Positions 7,439 through 15,058 are shown, counted from the first letter of the stretch. The stretch is DNA of 22,574 nt from Anaerobacillus alkalidiazotrophicus (GCF_001866055.1 NZ_MLQS01000001.1:564608-587181), one strand, 5' to 3'. Program-made: numbers and translations. The notes: generated by a model from the sequence alone, not told the origin.

Positions 7439-7837
7439 TTATCCTTCGCGAAAACCTAAATATCGTATTTCTCTTCCATCTACAACGGCAATATAAATAT
7501 CACCTTTTTCATTCGTTTTATATATTTTTGTTCCTACGGGTAATTTTGTTGCTGTACCTTCAGTGAAATCTTCGCCATCTTTTGATTGTCTAACTATTTC
7601 TAAAACTGCATTTCCTAATGTCAAATCTGCTTTTTTTACCCAATCAATTCTTTCGGCATTAACGTAAACCACTTCATTCATAAGGAAAATATCTTCTCTT
7701 TTGTTTTTGGATAAAATCTCATTTGCGGTAGGACTACCAATATAAAGCTGTTCTTCTTCACCCATCTTCAATTGTTGCTCATTATTACAGGCAGATAACG
7801 AAATTGTTATAAGAAAAACGATCAAGAAACTTTTCAA
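7439..7837 (-). CDS. Small lipoprotein, hypothetical
   Basis: This 132-residue protein has a short hydrophobic leader and a lipobox LSAC (Cys17), so it should be lipid-anchored outside the membrane. The mature part is soluble. Its second half (GTATKLPVGTKIYKTNEKGDIYIAVVDG) looks like a small beta domain seen in Bacillus proteins of unknown role. The start codon is a TTG at 7837, supported by GGGAGG seven bases upstream; no ATG precedes the leader. It follows the radical SAM gene by about 110 bases in the same direction, and a degenerate repeat and a terminator follow it. Confidence 0.8.
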   Translation of the reverse strand: MKSFLIVFLITISLSACNNEQQLKMGEEEQLYIGSPTANEILSKNKREDIFLMNEVVYVNAERIDWVKKADLTLGNAVLEIVRQSKDGEDFTEGTATKLPVGTKIYKTNEKGDIYIAVVDGREIRYLGFREG

Positions 7838-7945
7838 TTCACAACCTCCCTTTATTTGCTACTAATTTATATTCAATTAATAGCTTAATGAGAAGTTCAG
7901 CTTCATGAAGATCACGACAACAAATTGTATAGAAAACAATCTAAC

Positions 7946-9247
7946 TTATAGTTTTTTCTTCTGAAAAGTTCCTTTAATACTCAACCGATACCCAATATTC
8001 ACTATTATGTTATGTAACAAATTTGTTCTCGAAACTCTCATTCTTTTTATGATTGATTTCCATGAGTAAAACTCTTTCCTAAACCACATATAACCTTCAA
8101 ACAATTCTTCTGGAGTCATCTGCTTTGGTTGAAAAGCAACTCTTGTTTTCCCATTATAAGTACTCCAATCCTCAGTAAGGAGGCGACCTTCTTTTTTGTA
8201 CTGTTCATAAACTGGTGTATTTGGTAAAGGTGTCAAAATACTAACGGTAACACCATCGATACCTAGATAATTACATGCTTCAAATGTCTTTTTAAACACA
8301 TCTTTCGTATCCGTGTCAAAACCAAAAATAATCCCCGCTTGAATTGAAATACCGTGTTTATGTACATTTTTTATGAGGGTCTCATATTTTCCTACATTAT
8401 TAATCTTTTTGTTAACACTTTCTAGGCTTTCATTTGAAAAAGATTCAATTCCAACAAAAAAATATATACAACCTGCTTCCTTAGCAAGCTTTAATAATTC
8501 TTCATCCTTACACCTCTCAAGTGTCACTTGTGCTGCCCAGCGTTTATTCAAAACTTTGAGTTCTTTCATTAATGCTTTGGCATATTTTATATCACCAAAA
8601 AAATTATCATCCCAAAAAACAAAATACTTACTTTTAATTTGCCTTATGTCCTCTATTACTTCATGTATTGGTCGCGTCCTAAACGCATCATGATAGATTT
8701 GTTTTAAATTACAATATGAGCAATGATAAGGGCAACCTCTTGAGGCTATAACGGCCCCTTTTGTAAAAAAACGATTATAAATTAAATCCCTTCTAGGGAT
8801 GGGGAGGCCTACTAATGAAGGTACTTCATTCATTTTATATAACTTCTTTTTACAATCCTCTCGATAAAATTCAGTTAAAAAATGAGGCCATGTATGCTCT
8901 GCTTCACCAACTATTAAATAATCACAATGTTCCATTGCTTCATCTGGTAGTAATGTTACATGTGGACCACCGAAAACAACCTTGGCACCTTTACTCCTAA
9001 ATTCTGCTGACATACGATAACAATGTGAAGCATTTGAAGTATTAACTGTTATTGCTACTAAGTCAAAATCCTGGTCTATTGGTATTTCTTGATTGTATTC
9101 ATCAACTAAAGTAATTAAATACTTTTCCTCATCTACGAAAGCTGCCAAATACGGCATTGTTATTTGAATAAAATTATTAAACTGCTTTTTTCTAAATCGG
9201 TTAATCTCCTTATTTTCAGGAGTAATCATTAACAGTTTCTTTTTCAT
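7946..9247 (-). CDS. B12-binding domain radical SAM protein
   Basis: The product is 433 residues long. The N-terminal third is a cobalamin-binding-like Rossmann domain (VAITVNTSNASHCYRMS, then VFGGPHVTLLPDEA at 91-104 and YLIVGEAEHTW). The radical SAM core follows, with the cluster motif CPYHCSYC (Cys172, Cys176, Cys179) and family blocks FWDDNFFG, VGIESFS and AGIIFGFDTD. The C-terminus (about 370-433) resembles the tail of oxygen-independent methylase/cyclase types of this class. The group does difficult methylations or rearrangements through a 5'-deoxyadenosyl radical; the substrate here is unknown. No biosynthetic partner genes are adjacent, so it stands alone with a lipoprotein behind it. 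GGTGG lies five bases before the ATG at 9247. Confidence 0.9.
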   Translation of the reverse strand: MKKKLLMITPENKEINRFRKKQFNNFIQITMPYLAAFVDEEKYLITLVDEYNQEIPIDQDFDLVAITVNTSNASHCYRMSAEFRSKGAKVVFGGPHVTLLPDEAMEHCDYLIVGEAEHTWPHFLTEFYREDCKKKLYKMNEVPSLVGLPIPRRDLIYNRFFTKGAVIASRGCPYHCSYCNLKQIYHDAFRTRPIHEVIEDIRQIKSKYFVFWDDNFFGDIKYAKALMKELKVLNKRWAAQVTLERCKDEELLKLAKEAGCIYFFVGIESFSNESLESVNKKINNVGKYETLIKNVHKHGISIQAGIIFGFDTDTKDVFKKTFEACNYLGIDGVTVSILTPLPNTPVYEQYKKEGRLLTEDWSTYNGKTRVAFQPKQMTPEELFEGYMWFRKEFYSWKSIIKRMRVSRTNLLHNIIVNIGYRLSIKGTFQKKKL

Positions 9248-9344
9248 TCTCCACCAACTTCTTTAAACTCATTAAATTTGTAGGTCCTTACTAACTCAAC
9301 AGAATTGATTAGTAACCGATAATAACTAAATGCTTTTACTACTT

Positions 9345-9560
9345 TCAAGGTTTTTCGTCACTTTTGTACTCTAAAATATCTCCTGGTTGGCAGTCTAAAG
9401 CTTTACAAATTGCCTCTAAGGTTGAGAATCGAATCGCCTTTGCCTTTCCATTTTTCAATATAGAAAGATTAGCCATCGTTATTCCAACCCTCTCTGAAAG
9501 TTCTGTAACGCTCATTTTCCTTTTTGCTAACATCACATCAATATTGATTATAATTGCCAT
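9345..9560 (-). CDS. Small XRE/YozG-type HTH regulator
   Basis: This 71-residue protein is almost entirely a Cro/C1-type helix-turn-helix domain: VMLAKRKMSVTELSERVGITMANLSILKNGKAKAIRFSTLEAICKALDCQPGDILEY. A GTG at 9569 opens the frame, but GAGGTG at its position is the ribosome binding site of the ATG at 9560, which I take as the start. The upstream DUF2975 gene ends at 9571, only ten bases earlier, so the two are translationally linked. Pairing of this HTH type with a DUF2975 membrane protein is a known Bacillus arrangement, in which the membrane partner is thought to modulate the regulator; its target is not visible. Confidence 0.9.
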   Translation of the reverse strand: MAIIINIDVMLAKRKMSVTELSERVGITMANLSILKNGKAKAIRFSTLEAICKALDCQPGDILEYKSDEKP

Positions 9561-9570
9561 TTTTTTCACC

Positions 9571-10047
9571 TCAGACCGTTAAATCATTTTCTGATTTTAT
9601 ATCAATCGCCTCTATAAAAAGCCTTTGAAGAACTGCTGCAAAGAACGCAATTACTATAGAAGTAAAAATAATGACCATTCCAATTAAAATGACGCCTGTG
9701 GCGTCATCTTTTTCTGCCAAGGTGTAAATAAATGGAAAAATCACCACGTATACCGTACTAATTGTAAAAGCACAGTATTTTATTTTCGTTAAAGCCTTAA
9801 CGGATAATTCTGAAAAAGCTTCGTTTTTATCAATATAAATTAAAAGGTTAAAAGCGTGATAAAGAGCATAGTAGAACGGTATTACTGTAACATACAAACC
9901 TATTATAATAGGATAAAGTATATGGACATAATTGGAATTAACTGGATTTCCCACCAACAGAAGTAACCCATATATACATAAGGCTAGAATTGGCGTTCCG
10001 ATAAGAAAAACAGCTATTTTTAATAATAATGTTGTTCCTTTTTTCAT
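9571..10047 (-). CDS. DUF2975 membrane protein
   Basis: This 158-residue protein has four hydrophobic segments (about 10-32, 45-66, 95-115 and 122-145) and ends with EAIDIKSENDLTV, a typical tail for the DUF2975 family. The line YIDKNEAFSELSVKALTKIKYC in the middle is the conserved cytosolic loop. A longer frame opens at a GTG at 10056, but GAGGTG there is the ribosome binding site of the ATG at 10047. It forms a two-gene operon with the HTH regulator. A possible role is to sense a membrane signal and control the regulator; this is inference from the pair. Confidence 0.9.
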   Translation of the reverse strand: MKKGTTLLLKIAVFLIGTPILALCIYGLLLLVGNPVNSNYVHILYPIIIGLYVTVIPFYYALYHAFNLLIYIDKNEAFSELSVKALTKIKYCAFTISTVYVVIFPFIYTLAEKDDATGVILIGMVIIFTSIVIAFFAAVLQRLFIEAIDIKSENDLTV

Positions 10048-10162
10048 AAAAAGCACCTCACTTATTTGTTATCAAATTCAACTTAACATTCAATTTATCG
10101 TTTTACAATAAATTTTTATTATTTTTTATAATGTTTTTGTTGTTAGTCTTTGTTAATTTAGA

Positions 10163-10199
10163 CATAATAAAAAGCATTCCTCATGACAAGGAAATGCTC
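10163..10199 (-). terminator. Probable terminator or leader hairpin
   Basis: On the minus strand AGCATTTCC (10198-10190) pairs with GGAATGCT (10180-10173) with one bulge and is followed by TTTTTATT. It would end the transcript of the gene at 10522 or act as a leader terminator for the DUF2975 operon. Confidence 0.7.
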
Positions 10200-10230
10200 T
10201 ATAACCTAGACGAATCATTTAGTAACATTT

Positions 10231-10246
10231 TAACGGCTGCCCGTTA
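10231..10246. repeat. TAACGG/CCGTTA hairpin repeat
   Basis: TAACGG, four bases, CCGTTA form a perfect six-base stem. It belongs to the same loose family as the hairpins at 1108, 1773 and 7408 and lies between two genes. Confidence 0.55.
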
Positions 10247-10390
10247 GCCTCACATTAAAATAAAAGTTTGCTTTCAGATTACAGAAGATCTGATATATCT
10301 AGTTCGACATAAAGTCTTCTCTAATCATGCTTCGTTACTTCCATAGAATTTCAGCATGTCGAATTCATTTTGTAAAGGAATTCCTTATTT

Positions 10391-10475
10391 TTTTGTTCAA
10401 GTAAACTGCTCAATACTAAAACAAAACGTCACTAACAAAGTTCCACTATCGCATCGTTTGTTGAATAAGATTTAT
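10391..10475 (-). repeat. Degenerate intergenic repeat, copy C
   Basis: On the minus strand this reads TTATTCAACAAACGATGCG, then ATAGTGGAA, then GTTTTAGTATTGAGC and ACTTGAACAAA. The AGTATTGAG and TTGAACAAA blocks match copy A and the 5' part matches copy B in order. It lies about 50 bases behind the stop of the 10522 gene. Confidence 0.6.
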
Positions 10476-10521
10476 AAACTTCTTACTCTTTCTTAATTTA
10501 TTCATGCATTAAATATTTTAT

Positions 10522-10911
10522 CTACACTGCGACAAAAAACAGACTTAATAGAATTAAGATAATCGTAATCAAAGATAAGGTTCTACCTAATTTTGCCCAC
10601 AAGTCATTTTTGAACTTATAACCCAGAATCAATGCTGGTAAATAGAAAATAAGCGAATAAAATATTGTATAATGAAATCCTGTGTCACCGTTTGACCAAG
10701 GGCTTAATCCAATAAATCTTAATATATTATCTCCATAAGATTCTCGATTACCGAATGAAACGGAAAATAATATTCCAAATATAAATAGCAATAATGAAAT
10801 CGAACCTAACCCAACTTTATTATAATCTTGTTTCAAGATTAACCCCTCATCCCAAAACTCTTTTTTACAATTATTTTTTCGGTACTCATTTAAAACTTCC
10901 TTATTCCTCAA
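10522..10911 (-). CDS. Small membrane protein, hypothetical
   Basis: This protein has three hydrophobic segments (LGSISLLLFIFGILFSVSF, IFYSLIFYLPALILGY and SLITIILILLSLFF). The frame is open back past a TTG at 10911, giving 129 residues, but that TTG has no ribosome binding site. An in-frame TTG at 10836 has GAGGGG six bases before it and would give 104 residues starting MKQDYNKVGLG. The upstream part (NEYRKNNCKKEFWDEG) looks protein-like and has no stop for many codons, so both starts are possible. The family is not recognised. Confidence 0.6.
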   Translation of the reverse strand: MRNKEVLNEYRKNNCKKEFWDEGLILKQDYNKVGLGSISLLLFIFGILFSVSFGNRESYGDNILRFIGLSPWSNGDTGFHYTIFYSLIFYLPALILGYKFKNDLWAKLGRTLSLITIILILLSLFFVAV

Positions 10912-11223
10912 TACTGCTTCGTTTAAGTGTATTTCTTCACAAACAGAGGCAATATTTCTTACACTCTTATATTAACATAATTAGCCATTAACCTTGAAAA
11001 ACTTTCGAAATAATCATCAAATTGTTTGTAAATTAAAAAAGCAAAGGAATTTACCGACTCCCTTGCTTTTTATAATGCTAATTTACTATCAATAGTGATG
11101 TTAAAACTATTGCAAATGTAACTGCTAAATGCGTTTTTCTACCTCAAAACCGAACCCGTTACTAGGTATCACACCGCTTTTTTTACTCTTCTAATCACTA
11201 ACATCCCTTTTCGGAATTTATAA
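10912..11223. other. Intergenic region with one terminator
   Basis: AT-rich. It holds the terminator of the MFS gene at 11035-11072 and no other supported feature; a promoter for the gene at 10522 is likely here but cannot be fixed with confidence. Confidence 0.5.
11035..11072 (-). terminator. Terminator of the DsrE-MFS operon
   Basis: AAAAAAGCAAAGG and CCCTTGCTTTTTA form a stem with one mismatch and A- and T-runs at the two ends, so it can work for both strands. It lies about 150 bases behind the MFS stop. Confidence 0.7.
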
Positions 11224-12501
11224 CTACATCAAAGGTTTTACCGATTTTTTTCGATGAAACCATATCATTACCGGAATGAGTAATAATGACAACAATCCTC
11301 CAGAAAATGATAATATGGCGTAACTTGAACCAGCAACAACCATTCCTGAAAGAGCTCCACCCGAAGCACCTGCTAATGCAATAAAGACATCGACTGTTCC
11401 TTGTGTTTTAGCTCGTGTATTCGGTTCGGTTGAGTCTACAATTAGAGCTGTACCACTTATCAATCCAAAATTCCATCCAATTCCTAGTAATGCAAGAGCA
11501 ATAATCAAGAAGATCATAGAATCACCTGGAGCGATTGCTGCTATTATACCTGATAGTAGTAAGGTTAGCCCAGAAGCAATCGCCATATTTATGCGACCAA
11601 TCTTATCTACAAGAATACCAGTAACAAGTGATGGGAGATACATTGCACCGATATGAATCCCAATCACAAGTCCGATTTGGCTTAGTCCATGACCATGATG
11701 TTGCATGTGTACTGGGGTCATTGTCATAATCGCAATCATCACCATTTGACTTAGGACCATGATCAATGCACCAACTGAAATTCCCCTTTTGTTATTTTCT
11801 TGAACATCTCCTATTGAAGATTCGCCGTTCTTGTTAGCCGTACCGTTCATCATTTTAACAATCAAGAATGGATCAGGACGAAGCATAAGAAAAATAACTA
11901 AACCGGCTATGATAAAGGCACTTCCAGACAATATGAAAGCACCAGCAAGCTCTGGAATACCGATAGAAAGAGCAAAACTCCCCATTACACCGACCAAGTT
12001 AGGTCCTGCAAATGCTCCAATCGTTGCTGAGACCATTGCAATACTAATAGCAGTTCCGCGTTGATTCTTATTAGCCAAATCAGTTCCAGCATAACGTGTT
12101 TGCAAATTTGTTGCTGTACCTGCACCATATATAAACAGAGCAATAAATAAAAGAAATATACTATTTATAATCGCAGCTAGCACAACCCCAAGCGCTCCAA
12201 TACCACCTGCTAAAAAGCCTGTCGCAAGTCCAATTCGTCGTCCAAACGTTTGAGAAAGTTTTCCTACGATAAAAGCAGCACCTGCTGAACCTAGAGTAAA
12301 TAAAGTAGCAGGAATTCCTGCCAATGCACTCGTACCCATCATTTGCTGGGCTAGAAGAGCACCTACAGTAATGCCGGCTGCTAATCCTGCCCCACCAAAA
12401 ATTTGAGAGATACTCACAACGACAAGTGTACGTTTATATAATCTGCTTTGTTTCTCAGGAGAATCTAAGTAACTTCGTGCTAATTCATGCGAGCTAGACA
12501 T
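11224..12501 (-). CDS. MFS transporter in the selenium locus
   Basis: This 425-residue integral membrane protein should have about 12 membrane helices in two halves, joined by a hydrophilic loop near residues 213-240 (MMNGTANKNGESSIGDVQENNKR). Motif A-like sequences appear in both halves: GKLSQTFGRRIGL in the first and GILVDKIGRINM in the second. The family moves small solutes using ion gradients; sequence alone does not give substrate or direction. AAGGAG seven bases before the ATG supports the start. It lies 41 bases behind the DsrE-like gene with no terminator between, so the two form an operon. Placement next to selD and a LysR box suggests a selenium- or sulfur-related substrate, which is inference. 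Confidence 0.9.
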   Translation of the reverse strand: MSSSHELARSYLDSPEKQSRLYKRTLVVVSISQIFGGAGLAAGITVGALLAQQMMGTSALAGIPATLFTLGSAGAAFIVGKLSQTFGRRIGLATGFLAGGIGALGVVLAAIINSIFLLFIALFIYGAGTATNLQTRYAGTDLANKNQRGTAISIAMVSATIGAFAGPNLVGVMGSFALSIGIPELAGAFILSGSAFIIAGLVIFLMLRPDPFLIVKMMNGTANKNGESSIGDVQENNKRGISVGALIMVLSQMVMIAIMTMTPVHMQHHGHGLSQIGLVIGIHIGAMYLPSLVTGILVDKIGRINMAIASGLTLLLSGIIAAIAPGDSMIFLIIALALLGIGWNFGLISGTALIVDSTEPNTRAKTQGTVDVFIALAGASGGALSGMVVAGSSYAILSFSGGLLSLLLIPVMIWFHRKKSVKPLM

Positions 12502-12542
12502 TATTAAACTCCTTCTTTATAAAAATTTTAACCTGTAATTGC

Positions 12543-12863
12543 TTAGAATGTTACTACCTTATCTGCCCATTCTACTAATTCAACACAATCATTCATTGTC
12601 GAAATTGGACAAACTGTTTGATCCTCCAGCTTTCGAGACTTAATACAAGTACCACAAGCAAATAATATACCTTCACTATCAAGGAATTTGTTCATTTCTT
12701 CTGGAACATTATATTTCTCGTGTTTGACTTGCTCACATTCAACAGCTTCACCCATTAAAAAAAACTTTACTTCATGGTCTCTACCTATACAAGCATTGGC
12801 AAAACGGAAAGCATTCCAAGCCTTTTCAGATTCCTTTGTTTCAAGAATAATCCCCAGTTTCAT
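12543..12863 (-). CDS. DsrE family protein
   Basis: This 106-residue cytosolic protein has the DsrE/DsrF fold pattern: KLGIILETKESEKAWNAFRFANACI, then KFFLMGEAVE, then GILFACGTCIKSR near the C-terminus. Cysteines at 70 and 73 (ACGTC) and at 85 and 93 could carry persulfide or selenide groups, as in sulfur-relay relatives such as TusD and YedF. A frame from a GTG at 12872 exists, but GGGGAG at its left is correctly spaced for the ATG at 12863. It is the first gene of an operon with the MFS transporter. Its neighbours and the operator upstream suggest a role in moving sulfur or selenium species; this is not proven. Confidence 0.85.
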   Translation of the reverse strand: MKLGIILETKESEKAWNAFRFANACIGRDHEVKFFLMGEAVECEQVKHEKYNVPEEMNKFLDSEGILFACGTCIKSRKLEDQTVCPISTMNDCVELVEWADKVVTF

Positions 12864-12908
12864 CTGAAGCACTCCCCTTATCGATCAAGTGATTTATTTT
12901 CTAATTTT

Positions 12909-12937
12909 ATTGTAAGACTATTTCTTTAATAAGTAAA
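12909..12937 (-). promoter_or_regulatory. Sigma-A promoter of the DsrE-MFS operon
   Basis: TTTACT (12937-12932) and TACAAT (12914-12909) are separated by exactly 17 bases on the minus strand. Transcription would begin near 12902, about 40 bases before the DsrE start codon. Confidence 0.65.
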
Positions 12938-12938
12938 A

Positions 12939-12976
12939 TGCATTATTATTATGTTTGTAATGCAAAATACGCATTA
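12939..12976 (-). promoter_or_regulatory. LysR-type operator upstream of DsrE-MFS
   Basis: On the minus strand TAATGCGTATTTTGCATTA (12976-12958) is a dyad containing a T-N11-A LysR box. A third half-site, TAATGCA, lies at 12945-12939, just outside the -35 box. The dyad is centred about 65 bases and the half-site about 40 bases upstream of the predicted start, the usual positions of the recognition and activation sites of LysR regulators. Confidence 0.7.
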
Positions 12977-12982
12977 TTTGTG

Positions 12983-13014
12983 AAAAAAAGAAAAGCAACC
13001 GATCATAGGCTGCT
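12983..13014 (-). terminator. Terminator of selD
   Basis: On the minus strand AGCAGCC (13014-13008) pairs with GGTTGCT (13000-12994), with one G-U pair, followed by TTTTCTTTTTTT. It begins directly behind the selD stop codon and separates selD from the DsrE operon. Confidence 0.85.
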
Positions 13015-14061
13015 TTACAAAAATGTATGCTTTGTTATAATTTGAACATCGTTTTTTTCAGTTACAGTGCCGATAACGTGACCTGATATTTCTTTGTCCG
13101 ATAATTTTGTAAGTAACTCATCCACTTGATCTTGTGGAAGAACAATTAATAAGCCTCCCGATGTTTGAGGATCATGCAGTAATAATTCTTCTTCTGAAGT
13201 AATGTTTTCTGTATAATGTACTTTTGTTTTATAAGTAGAGATATTATTATATTTTCCTTCAGATGTAGCACCCTCTTTTAACAAAGAGAACACATCATTT
13301 AAATAAGGAATATTTCTCAAATCAAGCTCAATTGACAATTGACTATGATCGGCTATTTCACACAAATGACCAAGTAAACCAAAGCCAGTAACATCGGTAC
13401 ATGCATGTGTTTCAACTTGTCTCATAGCCAAGGAAGCGTCTTTATTTAACTTTAACATTTCATTAACGGCGATTTCTTGCTGGTCTTTAGTTGCAATCTT
13501 TTGGTCGATGGCTGTTGTGTAGACACCTATTCCAATTGGCTTCGTTAAAATGACAGCATCACCGACACAGGCACCTTTTTTCGTTATGAAACGTTCTCCA
13601 TATGGGATTTTTCCAGTAACTGAAAGACCATACTTCGGACAAGTATCATCTATCGTATGTCCACCAACAATACTTGCACCTGCTTCATGGATTTTATCTA
13701 CTCCACCTTTCAACATTTCTTCAAGATAACGTAACGGAAGTGTGGATGTAGGAAAGCCGATAATATTTAAAGCAAATAACGGCTCTGCCCCTTTTGCATA
13801 AATGTCACTTAATGCATTAGCACAAGCTATCGCACCAAATTGATAAGGATCATCTACAACAGGTGTAATAATATCAACAGATTGCACCATTATCTCGTTT
13901 TGCCATGAGTACCCAATAGCATCTTCTCCAATCCCAGCTATTAATTGTTTATCAGGCGAAACAGGTATATTACGCAAAACTTGCGTAAGGTCTAGGGACC
14001 TAACTTTACTAGCTCAGCCCGAACCAGTTGAATATGAAGTTAATGAGATATGAGGTTTCAT
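13015..14061 (-). CDS. selD: Selenide, water dikinase SelD, a selenoprotein
   Basis: SelD makes selenophosphate from selenide and ATP, the selenium donor for selenocysteine and selenouridine. The full frame is 348 residues including one in-frame TGA (14016-14014) at codon 16, in the context GSG-U-ASK. This is the place of the catalytic Cys17 of E. coli SelD, and the essential lysine follows at 19. Behind it lie Asp47 (GIGEDA), Asp63 (SVDIITP), NALSDIYAKGA, GGHTID (133-138), TDVTGFGLLGH (222-232) and DPQTSGG (297-303). AAAGGAGG, seven bases before the ATG at 14061, fixes the start. If TGA is read as a stop, the remaining frame has only a TTG start at 13977 without a ribosome binding site and lacks the catalytic residue. 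Divergent from a LysR-type gene, it ends in its own terminator. Confidence 0.95.
13970..14001 (-). promoter_or_regulatory. Candidate bacterial SECIS stem-loops
   Basis: Two adjoining hairpins follow the TGA on the minus strand. The first is AGGTC, loop CCTA, GACCT (14001-13988), extended by GT/AC around a U-U pair. The second is TTACGCAA, loop GTT, TTGCGTAA (13988-13970), a perfect eight-base stem whose apical loop begins with G and lies 33 bases after the TGA. Both distances fall in the range I recall for bacterial SECIS elements, and the G in the loop favours the second. They share base 13988, so only one may form fully. Confidence 0.6.
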
Positions 14062-14128
14062 TCTAGTTCCTCCTTTCTCTACTTACTATGAATTAGTTTA
14101 TCATTTTTATTTTGAGAGGTGAATAGCT

Positions 14129-15016
14129 TTGGAATTTCATCAACTAAAGACCTTCTATGCTGTTGCTACACACCTTAATTTTACCAAAGCTGCAGAAGAA
14201 CTTTCCTTAAGTCAACCTGCCGTTTCAAGGCAAATTGAAGCTTTAGAAAAGTATTATGAATTACCTTTGTTTTATCGTACGAAGAAAAAAGTTGAATTAA
14301 CAGATGCAGGGAGACAACTGCTTAAATACGCAATGCAGATTATCTCAATAGCAGATCAAGCAGATAAGGCACTATCCTCACTTACTAACCTAGAAAGTGG
14401 TGAGCTTAATGTAGGATGCGGATCTACAATTGGTACTTATATCATTACGAATCTAGTTATTGACTTTCAAAAAAAACACCCAAATATAAAAGTTAATCTT
14501 ATGATTAATAACACATCAACAATTATTGAAAAACTTATGGATAATAAAATTGATATTGCGATAGTTGCTAAAAGATTTTATGATCAGAAATTCAACTTCC
14601 AGCCATTTTTACAAGATAAAATTAATGCCTATTGTTCAATTGAACAGAAAGAAAAGTTTAAAGATATACATTCATCTACTGAGTTAAAAAACGAAACTCT
14701 ACTTTTACGAGAACGTGGATCACACACTAGAGAATGTATTGAAGAGCAATTAAACATTGTTGGTTTATCTCCAAAAATCTTTGAACTAAGTACTAATGAA
14801 GCAATAAAACAAGCCGTTTTAAATAATAGTGGAATTGGATTTCTTTCCTCTACAACAGTTCGTGTAGAATTGAAGCATAATCTATTATTTAAAATACCCC
14901 TTAAAGATAAGTGCGAAAGGGAATTTTCAATCATTTCTCCAAAAGGAAAATATCTTTCACCGATCATGCTTATATTTAATTCTTTTTTATCGAAAAACAT
15001 AAGAAGATGCTTTTAA
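14129..15016 (+). CDS. LysR-type regulator, selenium-locus
   Basis: This 295-residue regulator has an N-terminal winged helix-turn-helix (residues 1-60: FHQLKTFYAVATHLNFTKAAEELSLSQPAVSRQIEALEK) and a periplasmic-binding-like effector domain from about 90 onward (ELNVGCGSTIGTYIITNLVIDFQKKHPNI). The start is a TTG at 14129 behind GAGAGGTGA. It is divergent from selD with 67 bases between; I recall a LysR subfamily described as selenium metabolism-associated that sits next to selD. The best LysR box in the region is not between these genes but in front of the DsrE-MFS operon, so the regulator probably controls that operon. The effector is unknown. Confidence 0.9.
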   Translation: MEFHQLKTFYAVATHLNFTKAAEELSLSQPAVSRQIEALEKYYELPLFYRTKKKVELTDAGRQLLKYAMQIISIADQADKALSSLTNLESGELNVGCGSTIGTYIITNLVIDFQKKHPNIKVNLMINNTSTIIEKLMDNKIDIAIVAKRFYDQKFNFQPFLQDKINAYCSIEQKEKFKDIHSSTELKNETLLLRERGSHTRECIEEQLNIVGLSPKIFELSTNEAIKQAVLNNSGIGFLSSTTVRVELKHNLLFKIPLKDKCEREFSIISPKGKYLSPIMLIFNSFLSKNIRRCF

Positions 15017-15025
15017 AGAATATAA

Positions 15026-15058
15026 AGAGTTGTTGATCTGACTTTGATCTACAACTCT
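15026..15058 (+). terminator. Hairpin after the LysR gene
   Basis: AGAGTTGTTGATC (15026-15038) pairs with GATCTACAACTCT (15046-15058) with a single mismatch and a seven-base loop. It starts ten bases after the LysR stop, but no T-run follows, so termination may be weak. Confidence 0.6.

Larger units (their letters stand above)
10048..10521. other. Intergenic region rich in small repeats
   Basis: About 470 bases with no gene. It holds a terminator-like hairpin (10163-10199), a perfect TAACGG/CCGTTA hairpin (10231-10246), a degenerate repeat copy (10391-10475), and GAAGTAACGAAGC on the minus strand near 10340, which is similar to the repeat's hairpin region. Confidence 0.6.

Noticed and set aside
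13015..13977. Truncated SelD starting at a TTG at 13977
   Set aside because: There is no ribosome binding site there, the catalytic residue would be lost, and a strong start 84 bases upstream reads through a TGA in exactly the Sec position.
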